DNA from: Streptomyces typhae
Lineage (GTDB): Bacteria > Actinomycetota > Actinomycetes > Streptomycetales > Streptomycetaceae
Reading direction: 5' to 3'
Length of the DNA stretch: 64,000 bases
Assembly: GCF_009755605.1 (NCBI RefSeq)
Contig: NZ_WPNZ01000005.1
Span: 1 to 64,000, forward strand
Under the pieces are notes generated by a model that ran no database searches, was not told the origin of the DNA, and was given only the letters and a program-made list of their open reading frames with translations. Each line of letters begins with the position of its first letter. Position 1 is the first letter of the stretch. Made by a program: the position numbers and the translations under genes. Of the stretch, positions 8,173-17,031 are shown piece by piece.

Positions 8173-8277
8173 TTAGCGCCCGTCGGCGGCCATCAGCGGC
8201 AACGGCGGAACCGCCGGCGGCAACGGTGGAAACGGCGACGACGGCGGCACTCGGTTCACGGACGGAAGGGCACGATC

Positions 8278-9018
8278 ATGAAGATCACGGTCATCGGCGC
8301 CACCGGACTGATCGGTTCCCAGCTCGTCTCGCGGTTCGGTGCCGCGGGCCACGAGGTGGTCCCCGCTTCCCTGTCGACCGGGGTCGACCTGCTCACCGGC
8401 GCGGGGCTCGACGAGGCGCTCGCCGGTGCGGACACGGTCGTCAACGTCACCAACTCGCCCACCTTCGACGAAGCGTCGCTGGACTTCTTCCGCACCACCT
8501 CGGGTCACCTGCTGTCCGCCGGGGAGCGCGCCGGGGTCCGCCACCAGGTCGCCCTCTCCATCGTCGGCGTCGACCAGGTGCCGCAGCTCGACTACTACCG
8601 CGCCAAGACCCTCCAGGAGGACCTCCTGAAGCAGGGGGCCACGCCGTACTCGATCGTGCGCGCCACCCAGTTCTTCGAGTTCATGGACGCCGTCCTGTCC
8701 TGGACCGCCGACGCCGGCACGGTCCGCCTCCCGGCCACCCGCGTCCAGCCCGTCGCGACCGCCGAAGTGGTCGGGGCGCTCGCCGACGTCGCCACCGCCC
8801 CGCCGCTCAACGGCACCCTGGAGGTCGCGGGGCCCGACGTCCTCCCCCTCGACGAGCTGGGCCGCCGCACGCTGGCGGCCCGCAAGGACGACCGCGCCGT
8901 CGTCACCGACGACAAGGCCGGCATGTTCGCCGCCGTCGAGGGCGACGTCCTGATCGCGGGCCCCGGCGCCCGCCTGGCCCCCACCCGCTACGAGGACTGG
9001 CTCGCCACGCCCCGCTGA
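8278..9018 (+). CDS. NmrA-like NAD(P)-binding oxidoreductase
   Basis: A 246-residue atypical short-chain dehydrogenase. The N-terminal Rossmann motif is MKITVIGATGLIGSQL (GxxGxxG); the active-site region has LDYYRAKTLQEDLLKQ with Y-x3-K, and ATQFFEFMD follows as in NmrA/ytfG-type quinone or flavin reductases. GAAGGG upstream serves the ATG. It is divergent from an Rrf2 regulator, a common pairing in Streptomyces for inducible redox-stress reductases. Its 3' end overlaps the convergent MFS gene by 31 bases. Confidence 0.85.
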   Translation: MKITVIGATGLIGSQLVSRFGAAGHEVVPASLSTGVDLLTGAGLDEALAGADTVVNVTNSPTFDEASLDFFRTTSGHLLSAGERAGVRHQVALSIVGVDQVPQLDYYRAKTLQEDLLKQGATPYSIVRATQFFEFMDAVLSWTADAGTVRLPATRVQPVATAEVVGALADVATAPPLNGTLEVAGPDVLPLDELGRRTLAARKDDRAVVTDDKAGMFAAVEGDVLIAGPGARLAPTRYEDWLATPR

Positions 9019-10229
9019 CGGAAGGCGGTCAGGCCCCACAGCGCGAGCGCCAGCAGGCTGAACCCCGCACCGAGGACGCACACCGCGCCCCACCCCGCCG
9101 CCGCGTACAGGCTCGTCGAAGCGAGCGCTCCGAGGGCGCTGCCCGCGGAGTAGAACATCATGTAGCCGCCGATCACACGGCTTCCCGCGTCGGGCCGGTG
9201 GGCGTAGATGACGCTCTGGTTCGTGACGTGGACGGCCTGCACGGCCAGGTCGAGGACGACCGCACCGGCGGCCAGCGCCCACAGGGAGCGGCCGGTGAGG
9301 GCGAGAGGGATCCAGGAGAGGACGAGGAGGGCGAGGGCCGCGCCCGTGGTCGCGCGGGCGTGGCCGCGGTCGTGCAGCCGTCCGGCCGGTGCGGCCGCGA
9401 GCGCCCCGGCCGCGCCGACCAGGCCGAACGCGCCGATGGCCGTGTGCGACAACGCGTACGGCGCCTCGCTCAGCGGCAGCGCCACGCAGCTCCACAGCGT
9501 GCTGAACGCGGCGAAGACGAGCAGCGCGTACACCGCTCGGGTCCGCGGGACCGGTTCGCGCAGGAACAGCGCGACCGTGGAGCGCAGCAGGACGCGGTAG
9601 GGGACGCGGGCGCGCACCGCGCCGTCCTGCGGCAGCGCACGGTGCAGGGCTCCCGCGAGGAGCAGGGTCACCGCCGCCGAACCCAGGTAGACGGAGCGCC
9701 AGCCCGCGAGGTCGGAGAGCAGCCCCGAGACGGTGCGGGCCAACAGGATGCCGAGGACGACGCCGCTCGTGACCTGGCCCACGACCGTTCCGCGCCGCTC
9801 GGGACCGGCGAGGGCCGCCGCGTACGCGACCAGGGACTGCGTGACGACGGCGAGGAAGCCCACGGCGGCGGCCGACGCGAACAGCACGGGGACGCCGCTC
9901 GCTGTTCCCAGCGCCACGAGGACGGCCGCGAGCAGCGCCGACTGCGCGGTGATGAGCTTCCTGCGGTCCAGCTTGTCGCCGAGCGGCACGAGCAGGAACA
10001 GGCCGAGCCCGTAACCGATCTGCGTGACCGTCACCACGGCGCCGACCGCGCCCTGCCCGACGCCGAAGCTCCGGCCGAGGGTGGCGAGCAGGGGCTGGGC
10101 GAAGTACACGTTCGCCACGGCCGACCCGCTCGCGAGGGCGAACAGCAGCACCGTTCCGCGCGAGGGCGCCTGGCGGCCGGCGCCGGTCCCCGTCGACGAC
10201 TCCCGTGACACCCGGCAGTCCACAGCCAT
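8988..10229 (-). CDS. MFS transporter (drug efflux type)
   Basis: A 413-residue membrane protein with 12 predicted helices. The N-terminal half has VANVYFAQPLLATLG and the loop 2-3 motif LVPLGDKLDRRK; helix 5 contains GQVTSGVVLGILLARTVSG, resembling the antiporter motif C. These features point to proton-coupled efflux of small molecules. It is divergent from an HxlR regulator across a double operator, so repression by that regulator is the simplest reading. A GGGG-rich site precedes the ATG. Confidence 0.9.
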   Translation of the reverse strand: MAVDCRVSRESSTGTGAGRQAPSRGTVLLFALASGSAVANVYFAQPLLATLGRSFGVGQGAVGAVVTVTQIGYGLGLFLLVPLGDKLDRRKLITAQSALLAAVLVALGTASGVPVLFASAAAVGFLAVVTQSLVAYAAALAGPERRGTVVGQVTSGVVLGILLARTVSGLLSDLAGWRSVYLGSAAVTLLLAGALHRALPQDGAVRARVPYRVLLRSTVALFLREPVPRTRAVYALLVFAAFSTLWSCVALPLSEAPYALSHTAIGAFGLVGAAGALAAAPAGRLHDRGHARATTGAALALLVLSWIPLALTGRSLWALAAGAVVLDLAVQAVHVTNQSVIYAHRPDAGSRVIGGYMMFYSAGSALGALASTSLYAAAGWGAVCVLGAGFSLLALALWGLTAFRQRGVASQSS

Positions 10230-10250
10230 CCGTACCCCGCCCCTCGAATT

Positions 10251-10304
10251 GGTTGCAAGTTGCTACCGGGTGACCGTAGGCCAGGCTGGTAGCATGATGC
10301 AACC
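10251..10304. promoter_or_regulatory. Double operator between MFS and HxlR genes
   Basis: Two near-palindromic 17-base sites face each other: GGTTGCAAGTTGCTACC (10251-10267) and GGTAGCATGATGCAACC (10288-10304). Each is a dyad of the form GGTNGCA..TGCNACC, and the two are inverted copies of one another with 20 bases between their edges. Their place in the divergent gap fits binding of two HxlR dimers. Confidence 0.7.
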
Positions 10305-10355
10305 AAATGGCGGCGGAACCGCCGAGGCGAGGTCGGGAAGGAAGGTGGCTGCGCC

Positions 10356-10823
10356 GTGGTGAAGCGGACCAGCTTCGACGACAGCGAGTGCCCGGTGGCC
10401 CGCTCGGTCGACGCCGTGGGGGACTGGTGGTCCCTCCTGATCGTGCGCGACGCCTTCGACGGCAAGCGGCGCTTCGGCGAGTTCCAGCGCAGCCTCGGAG
10501 TCGCGAAGAACATCCTCACCACCCGGCTGCGCGCCCTCGTCGCGGGCGGCATCCTCGACCAGGTCCCCGCCTCCGACGGCAGCGCCTACCGGGAGTACGT
10601 CCTGACCCCCAGGGGCCGGGACCTCTTCCCGGTCGTCGTCGCGCTCCGGCAGTGGGGCGAGGCGCACTCCTTCCGCCCCGGCGAACCGCACTCCCGCCTG
10701 GTGGACCGCCGCGACGGACGCCCCCTCGGCCCGCTGCGGGTCCGGGCCGGGGACGGCCGCGACGTGACCCCGGACGACACCGTCGTCGTCAAGGTGGAGC
10801 CCGTCACGACGGACCCGTCATAG
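10356..10823 (+). CDS. HxlR-family transcriptional regulator
   Basis: A 155-residue winged-helix regulator. The HxlR pattern is clear: CPVARSVDAVGDWWSLLIVR with the conserved Cys, then RRFGEFQRSLGVAKNILTTR and LRALVAGGILDQ. The single conserved cysteine often senses thiol-reactive or oxidising agents in this family. GTG 10356 follows GGAAGG; the next codon is also GTG. Its divergent partner is the MFS exporter, and the double operator in between suggests it controls both. Confidence 0.88.
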   Translation: MVKRTSFDDSECPVARSVDAVGDWWSLLIVRDAFDGKRRFGEFQRSLGVAKNILTTRLRALVAGGILDQVPASDGSAYREYVLTPRGRDLFPVVVALRQWGEAHSFRPGEPHSRLVDRRDGRPLGPLRVRAGDGRDVTPDDTVVVKVEPVTTDPS

Positions 10824-11002
10824 GGTGCGGCCCCGCCGCTCGGCTCGGGCGGGCTCGTCGACCTCACGCGCCCCGGCCCGACCGCCCGAGCGGCAGGTGC
10901 GCGGTGGTGCGGCGCACCCGACCGGAACGGGCACAGGATGTCGGGTCGGGCACCGCACGCGCTGCCTAGCGTGATGAGCGTCAAGAAGGAAGGAGGCCGG
11001 GC

Positions 11003-11878
11003 GTGCTGGACCGTCTCAACCAGACCATGGAGCACATCGAGGACCACCTCGACCAGGTCGTCGACGTGGCCGAACTGGCGCGCCGCGCGGCCACGTCGGA
11101 GTACCACCTGCGCCGGATGTTCTCCGCGCTCGCGGGGATTCCGCTGTCGGAGTACATCCGGCGCCGTCGGCTCACCGTCGCCGGTGCCGCGGTGCTCGCG
11201 GGGCACGAATCGCTCCTGGACATCGCGGTGCGCTATGGATACGGCTCGGGCGAGGCGTTCGCGCGGGCGTTCCGCGCCATGCACGGCGTCGGCCCCGGCG
11301 AGGCCCGCCGCACCGGTACCGCACTCGTGTCCCAGGCCCGGCTGACCTTCCGACTCACCGTCGAAGGGAGCAGCAGCATGCGATACCGCGTCGAGAACAG
11401 GACGGCCTTCACGGTCGTGGGCCTGAAGACCCGGGTGCCACTCGTGCACAGGGGGCCCAACCAGGCCATCATCGACTTCGTCCGCGGCATCGGGACCGAA
11501 ACCCGGGAGCGCTTGGAGAAGCTGTCGGACCAGGAGCCCCGGGGCGTCGTCGCCGTCTGCGACGACCTGGACCCCAGCCGCGCCGAGGGCACGGAACTCG
11601 ACTACTACCAGGGCGTGATCACGTCGGCCGCAGCCCCCGAGGGCATGACCGCCCTGCCGGTCCCGGCCGGTACGTGGGCGGTCTTCACCACGTCAGGACC
11701 GGTACCGGGGGCCATCCAGGAGCTGTGGCGCGACGTGTTCACCGAGTGGTTCCCGTCCAACCCCTACCGCAGCAGGCCGGGGCCGGAGATCCTGCGCACC
11801 CGCATGGCTCCGGGTGGTGCCGAGGCCGACGCCGAACTGTGGCTGCCGGTCGAGCGGGACACGGCCGCAAAGGGGTAA
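11003..11878 (+). CDS. AraC-type regulator with GyrI-like effector-binding domain
   Basis: A 291-residue protein with an N-terminal AraC double helix-turn-helix (about 5-105; EYHLRRMFSALAG and LDIAVRYGYGSGEAFARAFR) and a C-terminal GyrI-like small-molecule-binding domain (about 125-288; MRYRVENRTAFTVVGLK, WRDVFTEWFPSN). This Rob/SoxS-plus-GyrI layout is found in multidrug-sensing regulators. The GTG start has AGGAGG 6 bases upstream. It is followed by a strong hairpin shared with convergent ltrA. No obvious target gene is adjacent except possibly itself. Confidence 0.88.
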   Translation: MLDRLNQTMEHIEDHLDQVVDVAELARRAATSEYHLRRMFSALAGIPLSEYIRRRRLTVAGAAVLAGHESLLDIAVRYGYGSGEAFARAFRAMHGVGPGEARRTGTALVSQARLTFRLTVEGSSSMRYRVENRTAFTVVGLKTRVPLVHRGPNQAIIDFVRGIGTETRERLEKLSDQEPRGVVAVCDDLDPSRAEGTELDYYQGVITSAAAPEGMTALPVPAGTWAVFTTSGPVPGAIQELWRDVFTEWFPSNPYRSRPGPEILRTRMAPGGAEADAELWLPVERDTAAKG

Positions 11879-11885
11879 GGGCCAA

Positions 11886-11937
11886 GGGGCGCGGGCCGCC
11901 CGTCCGCCGCGCGGGCCGGGCGGGTGGCCCGCGCCCC
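11886..11937. terminator. Large GC hairpin between convergent genes
   Basis: GGGGCGCGGGCC (11886-11897) pairs perfectly with GGCCCGCGCCCC (11926-11937), and the 28-base loop contains further complementary GC tracts. It lies between the ends of the AraC/GyrI and LtrA genes and can serve both. There is no T tract, as is usual in Streptomyces. Confidence 0.65.
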
Positions 11938-11965
11938 GCCGCGGGCGGGCCGGACGGGGCTTCTC

Positions 11966-13246
11966 TCAGCGCGCGGCCAGGTCCCGCAGCATCCGCCGCT
12001 GGTGCCGGTGGCCGACGGTCTCGTACCCGATCACTGTGACGAACGGAGCGAGCATCACCACGAGCAGACACACCGCGGTGGCGACGCCCGCGGCGGACAG
12101 CAGCACCGCCACGGCGAGGACCGCGAGTGTGAGCGAGATGAGCAGCAGGTGGAAGCGGTCCGCCGCGGACAGCAGCAGCGTGTGCAGCAGATAGACCATC
12201 AGCAGGTACACCCCCACCGGCAGCGCCAGGGACAGCACCACGGCGACCTCGCCGATCCTCGTGTGGTGCTCCAGGTGCAGCCCGGCCACATGCAGTCCGG
12301 CGCCCGCGGCGGCGATCCCCATGAACAGCGGGATGTGCCCGTAGCCGAAGAGATAGCCGCGGCCGCGGCGGTGTACGAGGATGTCGCCTAAGGGCGTCGT
12401 GAAGTACACCCACCACATCCCGAAGGTCAGCCCGACCCCGGCGACGACGACGGCGATCGCGTTCCCGGTCCAGTGCGTGCCGTCCCCGCCGCCCAGGAGG
12501 TCGCCCGAGGAGGCGACGGTGCCGACCACGCCCTCGCCGAGCGTGATGATGGCGAACAGGCCGTACCGCTCCGCGACATGGTGCGGATGCCAGGGCGTGC
12601 CGCCCGCGCTGCCCTGGGTGAGGACCGGCAGGACCAGTTCGAGGACCGCGAGGACGACGAAGGCCACGAACACGGCCACCAGCGGCAGGTGTGCGAAGCC
12701 GACCACGATCCAGCCGGCCTGGGCGATCACGGTCCAGCGGATGTTGGCCGTCCCCACGGCGTGGAACGACGGCGACTCGCGGGCGGCTCGCCACCACTGG
12801 AGCACCATCGCGATCCGCATCACGACGTACCCGATGACCATCGCGCGCAGTTCGAGGCTGCCGCCCTCCTCGACGGAGTGGAACATCGCAGGCAGGCCGA
12901 GCGCGAACACGACGACGCCCATCATCTGCACCATCGTCAGCGCCCGGTAGAGCCAGTCGTCGGTGCCGAACGCCGAGGCGAACCAGCTGAAGCTGATCCA
13001 CGCGACACTGATCGCGAACATCGCGAGGGCGAACGCCACGACCGCCTTGCCGGGGTGCCCCTCCGCGACCATCTCGGCGAACTGGGAGGCCGCGGTGCCG
13101 ACCGCGACCACGAAGGTCAGGTCGAACAACAACTCCAGGGGCGTGGACACCCGACCGTGCTCCCGCGGGTCGCGGCCGGTCATGGGCATCCGGCGGTGGG
13201 CGATGCCGCCCTGGTCCGCGGGGCCGGTGGGGTCGGGGTGGCTCAT
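11966..13246 (-). CDS. Low temperature requirement protein A (LtrA) family
   Basis: A 426-residue membrane protein with 10-12 predicted helices. Family features are the N-terminal VSTPLELLFDLTFVVAV with its Glu/Asp pair, then AERYGLFAIITLGEGVVGT in the middle and LFGYGHIPLFMGIAAAG later. LtrA was named from Listeria mutants sensitive to cold; the biochemical role is unknown. ATG 13246 has no Shine-Dalgarno sequence, so either the transcript is leaderless or translation starts at M20 or M22. Upstream lies a repeat-rich gap. Confidence 0.85.
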   Translation of the reverse strand: MSHPDPTGPADQGGIAHRRMPMTGRDPREHGRVSTPLELLFDLTFVVAVGTAASQFAEMVAEGHPGKAVVAFALAMFAISVAWISFSWFASAFGTDDWLYRALTMVQMMGVVVFALGLPAMFHSVEEGGSLELRAMVIGYVVMRIAMVLQWWRAARESPSFHAVGTANIRWTVIAQAGWIVVGFAHLPLVAVFVAFVVLAVLELVLPVLTQGSAGGTPWHPHHVAERYGLFAIITLGEGVVGTVASSGDLLGGGDGTHWTGNAIAVVVAGVGLTFGMWWVYFTTPLGDILVHRRGRGYLFGYGHIPLFMGIAAAGAGLHVAGLHLEHHTRIGEVAVVLSLALPVGVYLLMVYLLHTLLLSAADRFHLLLISLTLAVLAVAVLLSAAGVATAVCLLVVMLAPFVTVIGYETVGHRHQRRMLRDLAAR

Positions 13247-13320
13247 GCGCAGAATGATGACGCATACGGTTGCAGTCGCAAGTCGAGGGCGGTTCGGGGA
13301 GGTGCGTCTGCCTCCGGATG

Positions 13321-13455
13321 TCCGGCTGTGTGGCTGTGTGGGCCGTCCGGGTCGTCCGGGCCGACTGGCTATCCGGCCGTCCGGGCCGACTGGGCAACCG
13401 GCCCTCCGGGCCATCCGGCCGGGGTGACTGGCCAACCGGCCCTCCGCGCCATCCC
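13321..13455. repeat. Degenerate tandem repeat in the LtrA-GlxA intergenic gap
   Basis: The block is built from variants of CCGGGCCGACTGG followed by CTATCCGGCC or CAACCGGCC and then CTCCGGGCCATCCGGCC. At least three imperfect copies occur before a degenerate tail. It is non-coding on both strands and lies between divergent genes, so it may affect promoter structure or be a replication-slippage tract. I see no promoter consensus in it. Confidence 0.6.
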
Positions 13456-13531
13456 TTCGGGGCGACCGCGTGTCCGGATGTGACAGGGAATCGTCATTGC
13501 GGCCATCCGCCGCGCCGACCAGCATGGAGGC

Positions 13532-14524
13532 ATGCCCCCTCCGCACCGGGTCGTCATCGCGGTCTTCCCCGATGTCGACCTCCTCGACGTCACCGGACCC
13601 GCAGAGGTCTTCGCCCTGGCCAACCGGGAGACCGCGGGCCGCGCCCGCTACCGGGTGGTCCTCGCCGGACCGGCCGTGGGCGCGGTCAGGACGTCGGCGG
13701 GCGTGCGGCTGCTCACCGACGTGTCCTTCGACGACGTCGGCGACCAGGTGGACACCCTGCTGGTGCCGGGCGCCGTCGACATGACCGGGGAGGGGCCCGT
13801 GGCCCGGATCGACCCCGACGTCGTGGCCTGGGTGAAGGCGACCGCGCCGCACGCCCGGCGGGTGGCGTCGGTGTGCGTGGGGGCGCACGTCCTGGCCGCG
13901 GCGGGGCTCCTGGACGGGAAGACGGCGACCACGCACTGGTCGACCGCCGCCCAGCTGGCCGCCGACCACCCCGACGTCACGGTCGACCCGGACCCCATCT
14001 TCGTCCGCACCGACCGCGGTCGGCTGTGGACCGGGGCCGGCATCAGCGCCTGCCTGGACCTCGCCCTCGCCCTGGTCGCCGAGGACCAGGGCGAGGAGAC
14101 CGCGCTGACGGTGGCCCGGCAACTGGTCGTCTACCTCAAACGGCAGGGCGGCCAGAGCCAGTTCTCCGTCCCGCTGCGCCGCACGGCGACCAACCGCAGG
14201 GACATCGACGAGCTGCGCCGGTGGATCGCCGACCACCTCGACGGCGACCTGTCCACCGGTGCCATGGCCGCCCGGATGTGCCTGAGCGAGCGGCACTTCG
14301 CCCGTGTCTTCACCCAGGAGACGGGCACCAGCCCGGCCGCGTACGTCGAGGCGGCCCGGATCGAGGTCGCCCGGCGCCTCCTGGAGAGCACCGAAGACCC
14401 GCTCGACGAGGTCGCAGGCGCCTCGGGCCTCGGCTCGGTGGAGACCCTGCACCGGGCGTTCCGACGGCAGCTCGCCACCACCCCGGCGGCCTACCGCCGC
14501 CGCTTCCGCACCCAGACCGCCTGA
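13532..14524 (+). CDS. GlxA family regulator (DJ-1/PfpI domain plus AraC HTH)
   Basis: A 330-residue protein with an N-terminal DJ-1/PfpI-like domain (about 5-175; VFPDVDLLDVTGPAEVFALA and ASVCVGAHVLAAAGLLDG, with the Cys at the elbow position) and a C-terminal AraC helix-turn-helix pair (about 225-325; CLSERHFARVFTQETGTSPA, then GLGSVETLHRAFRR). This layout is typical of GlxA/ArgR-like activators of amine and nitrogen catabolism. The isochorismatase-family gene starts 26 bases downstream, so the pair is probably an operon and the hydrolase a likely partner in the same response. Confidence 0.9.
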   Translation: MPPPHRVVIAVFPDVDLLDVTGPAEVFALANRETAGRARYRVVLAGPAVGAVRTSAGVRLLTDVSFDDVGDQVDTLLVPGAVDMTGEGPVARIDPDVVAWVKATAPHARRVASVCVGAHVLAAAGLLDGKTATTHWSTAAQLAADHPDVTVDPDPIFVRTDRGRLWTGAGISACLDLALALVAEDQGEETALTVARQLVVYLKRQGGQSQFSVPLRRTATNRRDIDELRRWIADHLDGDLSTGAMAARMCLSERHFARVFTQETGTSPAAYVEAARIEVARRLLESTEDPLDEVAGASGLGSVETLHRAFRRQLATTPAAYRRRFRTQTA

Positions 14525-14550
14525 AACGTTCCCTTCCCCATGAAAGGCCC

Positions 14551-15177
14551 ATGATGAGCACGAACCACGCCTCCACCACCCTGCGCGACGTGATCGGCCT
14601 GGACAACGAGCCGCCCCGGCTGAGCGAGTCCGCCCTGATCCTGATCGACTACCAGAACACCTACCGCACCGGCGTCATGGCCCTGGAGGGCGCCGAGGAG
14701 GCCGTCGCGGCGGGCGCCCGCCTCCTGGAGCGCGCTCGCGCCGCCTGCACCACGGTCGTCCACATCATCAACGACGGCGGCGAGAACACCCCGTACGACA
14801 TCCGTGCCCACATAGGCGCCATCAGCGACGAGGTGGCCCCGGTGGACGGGGAACCGGTCGTGGTCAAGCAGTTCCCCGACTCCTTCCACGCCACCGACCT
14901 GGAGCAGGTGCTCAGCGACCGCGGCTTCGCACCGGGCAGCGGCCGCGACCTCGTCCTCGCCGGGTTCATGACGCACATGTGCGTGACCTTCACCGCCCAG
15001 GGCGCCTTCAACCGCGGCTACCGGCCCACCGTCGTCGCGGACACCACCGCCACCCGCACCCTCGGCTCCCCGGACGGCACGGTCCTGCCCGCGGCGGATC
15101 TCAGGACGGCGGCCCTGACCACCGTCACGGACCTGTTCGGCACCGTCGTCCCGAACGCCGACGCCCTGCGCGCCTGA
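14551..15177 (+). CDS. Isochorismatase-family cysteine hydrolase
   Basis: A 208-residue cysteine hydrolase. The catalytic triad can be read as the Asp of LILIDYQNTY, Lys of VVVKQFPDSFHATDL, and Cys of LVLAGFMTHMCVTFTAQGAF. Family members hydrolyse isochorismate, nicotinamide, N-carbamoyl compounds or ureas; the substrate here is unknown. Two ATG codons in tandem (14551, 14554) are possible starts behind GAAAGG. It follows the GlxA-type regulator at 26 bases and ends just before the convergent M24 gene. Confidence 0.88.
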   Translation: MMSTNHASTTLRDVIGLDNEPPRLSESALILIDYQNTYRTGVMALEGAEEAVAAGARLLERARAACTTVVHIINDGGENTPYDIRAHIGAISDEVAPVDGEPVVVKQFPDSFHATDLEQVLSDRGFAPGSGRDLVLAGFMTHMCVTFTAQGAFNRGYRPTVVADTTATRTLGSPDGTVLPAADLRTAALTTVTDLFGTVVPNADALRA

Positions 15178-15199
15178 GCGCCCGCGGCCCGGCGGGGGT

Positions 15200-16399
15200 T
15201 CAGTCCGTGTGCGGCGTACGCGTGAGGATCTCGCAGCCCCCGTCGGTGACCAGGGCCGTGTCCGAGAACGCGTGGGTGCCCAAGTCGTCGTCCATGACCC
15301 ACGACTGGACGTGGAAGGTCATGCCGGACCGCACCTCCATGGCGTCGCCGGGGCGGAGCGTACGGGAGCCGCCCATCCAGCCGGGCGGAAAGCCGACGTC
15401 GACGAGATAGCCGCAGTGGTGCCGCTCGTACGGTCCGCCGCGCGCCTCCTCGATCACCGCGCACCAGGTGCGGAAGACCTGTTCGGCGGTGGCGCCGGGG
15501 CGCAGTGCCCCGCACAGGGCGGCCATCGCCGAACGGGAGGCGTCGCGCGCGCGTGCGTTGCGCGCCGCGTCACGCCGGTCGAGGTGGTGCAGCCGCGCGA
15601 GCGGCGCGTGGTAGCGGCCGCGGGCCGCCGACAGTTCGAGGAACACTGCGTCGCGCGGGCCGAGTCGGCGCCGTGACCAGGTCAGATGCTCCTGCCGCAG
15701 CCGTTCGGTGCTGCGGACGAGGGGCGCGAACGCGGGCAGGTCGCCGCCCGCCCGTAGCATGGCGTCGTGGACCGTCGCGGCGATCTCGTTCTCCCGCGCG
15801 CCCGCGACGGCCGCGGCGAGACCGGCCGCCATGGCCGTGTCGGACAGCCGTGCCGCGCTGCGGATGCGGGCGATCTCCCGCTCGGTGTGGACGTGCCGCA
15901 GGCCGCTCAGCAGGTCGTCACAAGGGCTCCAGCGGGCCGCGTCCGAGGTGCGCAGACGGTCCCAGACGGCGGGCGGGAGGTTGAACGAGGCGGCCTGGTA
16001 GCCGACGGTCGGCGCCGTCCGCGCGAGCCCGCCGGTTCCGCCGCCTCCGCCGCTTTTGCCGAGTACGCCGCGGAGTACGTCGAGCAGCGCGTCGGCCGGA
16101 TCGGTGGCGTCCCCGTAGCCGTGGTGGCCCACACCGTGCGTCTGGGCCGCCGCGGTCGGGGCCTCCATGGCCCGCTCGACCAGTACGGGGCTGCCGTGCA
16201 GGGGCAGCACAAGCCCCGTCACGGCGAAGTGCCCCTGGTGGTCGAGGCCGCTCAGGTGGTGGACGTCCTCCGGCGCGGTGACCAGGAGCGCCGCGAGTCC
16301 GCGCCGGTCCATGGCAGCACGGACGGCGTCCCGGCGCTGCTCGTACTCCTCCGGGGGGAAGTCCGGCCCTTCGAAGGAGAGGTCCGGCTCGTCACTCAC
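15200..16399 (-). CDS. M24-family peptidase (Xaa-Pro aminopeptidase-like)
   Basis: A 399-residue protein with an N-terminal creatinase-like domain (RGLAALLVTAPEDVHHLSGL) and a C-terminal pita-bread domain (about 160-399; HTEREIARIRSAARLSDTAM). The expected metal ligands are partly replaced: where the family has D-x-G and D, this one has FLELSAARGRYHAPLARLHH, while HHCGYLVDVGFPPGW, MTFHVQSWVMDD and SDTALVTDGG remain. It may thus be a non-peptidase hydrolase of creatinase type. The GTG start overlaps the stop of the cupin gene (GTGA, 16396-16399), so the two are translated together. Confidence 0.8.
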   Translation of the reverse strand: MSDEPDLSFEGPDFPPEEYEQRRDAVRAAMDRRGLAALLVTAPEDVHHLSGLDHQGHFAVTGLVLPLHGSPVLVERAMEAPTAAAQTHGVGHHGYGDATDPADALLDVLRGVLGKSGGGGGTGGLARTAPTVGYQAASFNLPPAVWDRLRTSDAARWSPCDDLLSGLRHVHTEREIARIRSAARLSDTAMAAGLAAAVAGARENEIAATVHDAMLRAGGDLPAFAPLVRSTERLRQEHLTWSRRRLGPRDAVFLELSAARGRYHAPLARLHHLDRRDAARNARARDASRSAMAALCGALRPGATAEQVFRTWCAVIEEARGGPYERHHCGYLVDVGFPPGWMGGSRTLRPGDAMEVRSGMTFHVQSWVMDDDLGTHAFSDTALVTDGGCEILTRTPHTD

Positions 16400-16911
16400 C
16401 GGCCGCCCTCCGGGGCCAACCGCTCACCGCACCAACCGCAGAAGGGCGCAGAGGCCTCGGCGCGCATCTTGCCGCACTCGGGGCACACCCGGTCCAGGGC
16501 GCACGCAGCCTCGCCCCCCTCCTGAATGTCCGCGCGCAGCAGCGCCGCGGCACCGGTGATGCTCATGCCGGGGCGGCGCCCGTGCACCGTCAGATAGACG
16601 AGACCCTGCGGACCGGCCCGCAGCCCGCGCCGGGATCCGCGCGGCAGCCACGCCACCGCCCCGGACGTCAGCGCGAGCTCCTGGTCGTCGCCGTCCAGGA
16701 AGCCGTCGCCCGCGACCACCACCAGGAGGACGTCGAGGGAATCCTCCACGTGCTCCGCCACACCGCCCTCCGGGGGCAGCCGGAGCAGGTTGGCGTCGAG
16801 CTGTCTGCGCTCCTCCGCCAGCTTCCACAGCGCGCCGGTCCGTTCGGCGGACACGAGGGGGACGTACTGGTCGAAGGAGACCAGCAGGCGGGGCTTCTCC
16901 TGGGCGGACAT
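16396..16911 (-). CDS. Cupin-like protein with C-terminal zinc ribbon
   Basis: A 171-residue protein. Residues about 20-125 look like a cupin barrel (DVLLVVVAGDGFLDGDDQEL, GAVAWLPRGSRRGLRAG), and the last 40 residues contain CPECGKM...FCGWCGERL, a four-cysteine zinc ribbon. The combination suggests a small sensor or a binding protein for the coupled peptidase-like enzyme. AGGAG lies 8 bases before ATG 16911. Its TGA overlaps the GTG of the M24 gene. No DNA-binding helix is evident. Confidence 0.65.
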   Translation of the reverse strand: MSAQEKPRLLVSFDQYVPLVSAERTGALWKLAEERRQLDANLLRLPPEGGVAEHVEDSLDVLLVVVAGDGFLDGDDQELALTSGAVAWLPRGSRRGLRAGPQGLVYLTVHGRRPGMSITGAAALLRADIQEGGEAACALDRVCPECGKMRAEASAPFCGWCGERLAPEGGR

Positions 16912-17031
16912 TCGGCGGCTCCTGGCTGTGCGGTGTACGGCCGAAATCCTACGGGCCCCGCATGGCGAGAATCGGCATACAGGGCCCGAGCAGCACGGAC
17001 GGATCACACAGCTCACAGAGTTCACACAGGG

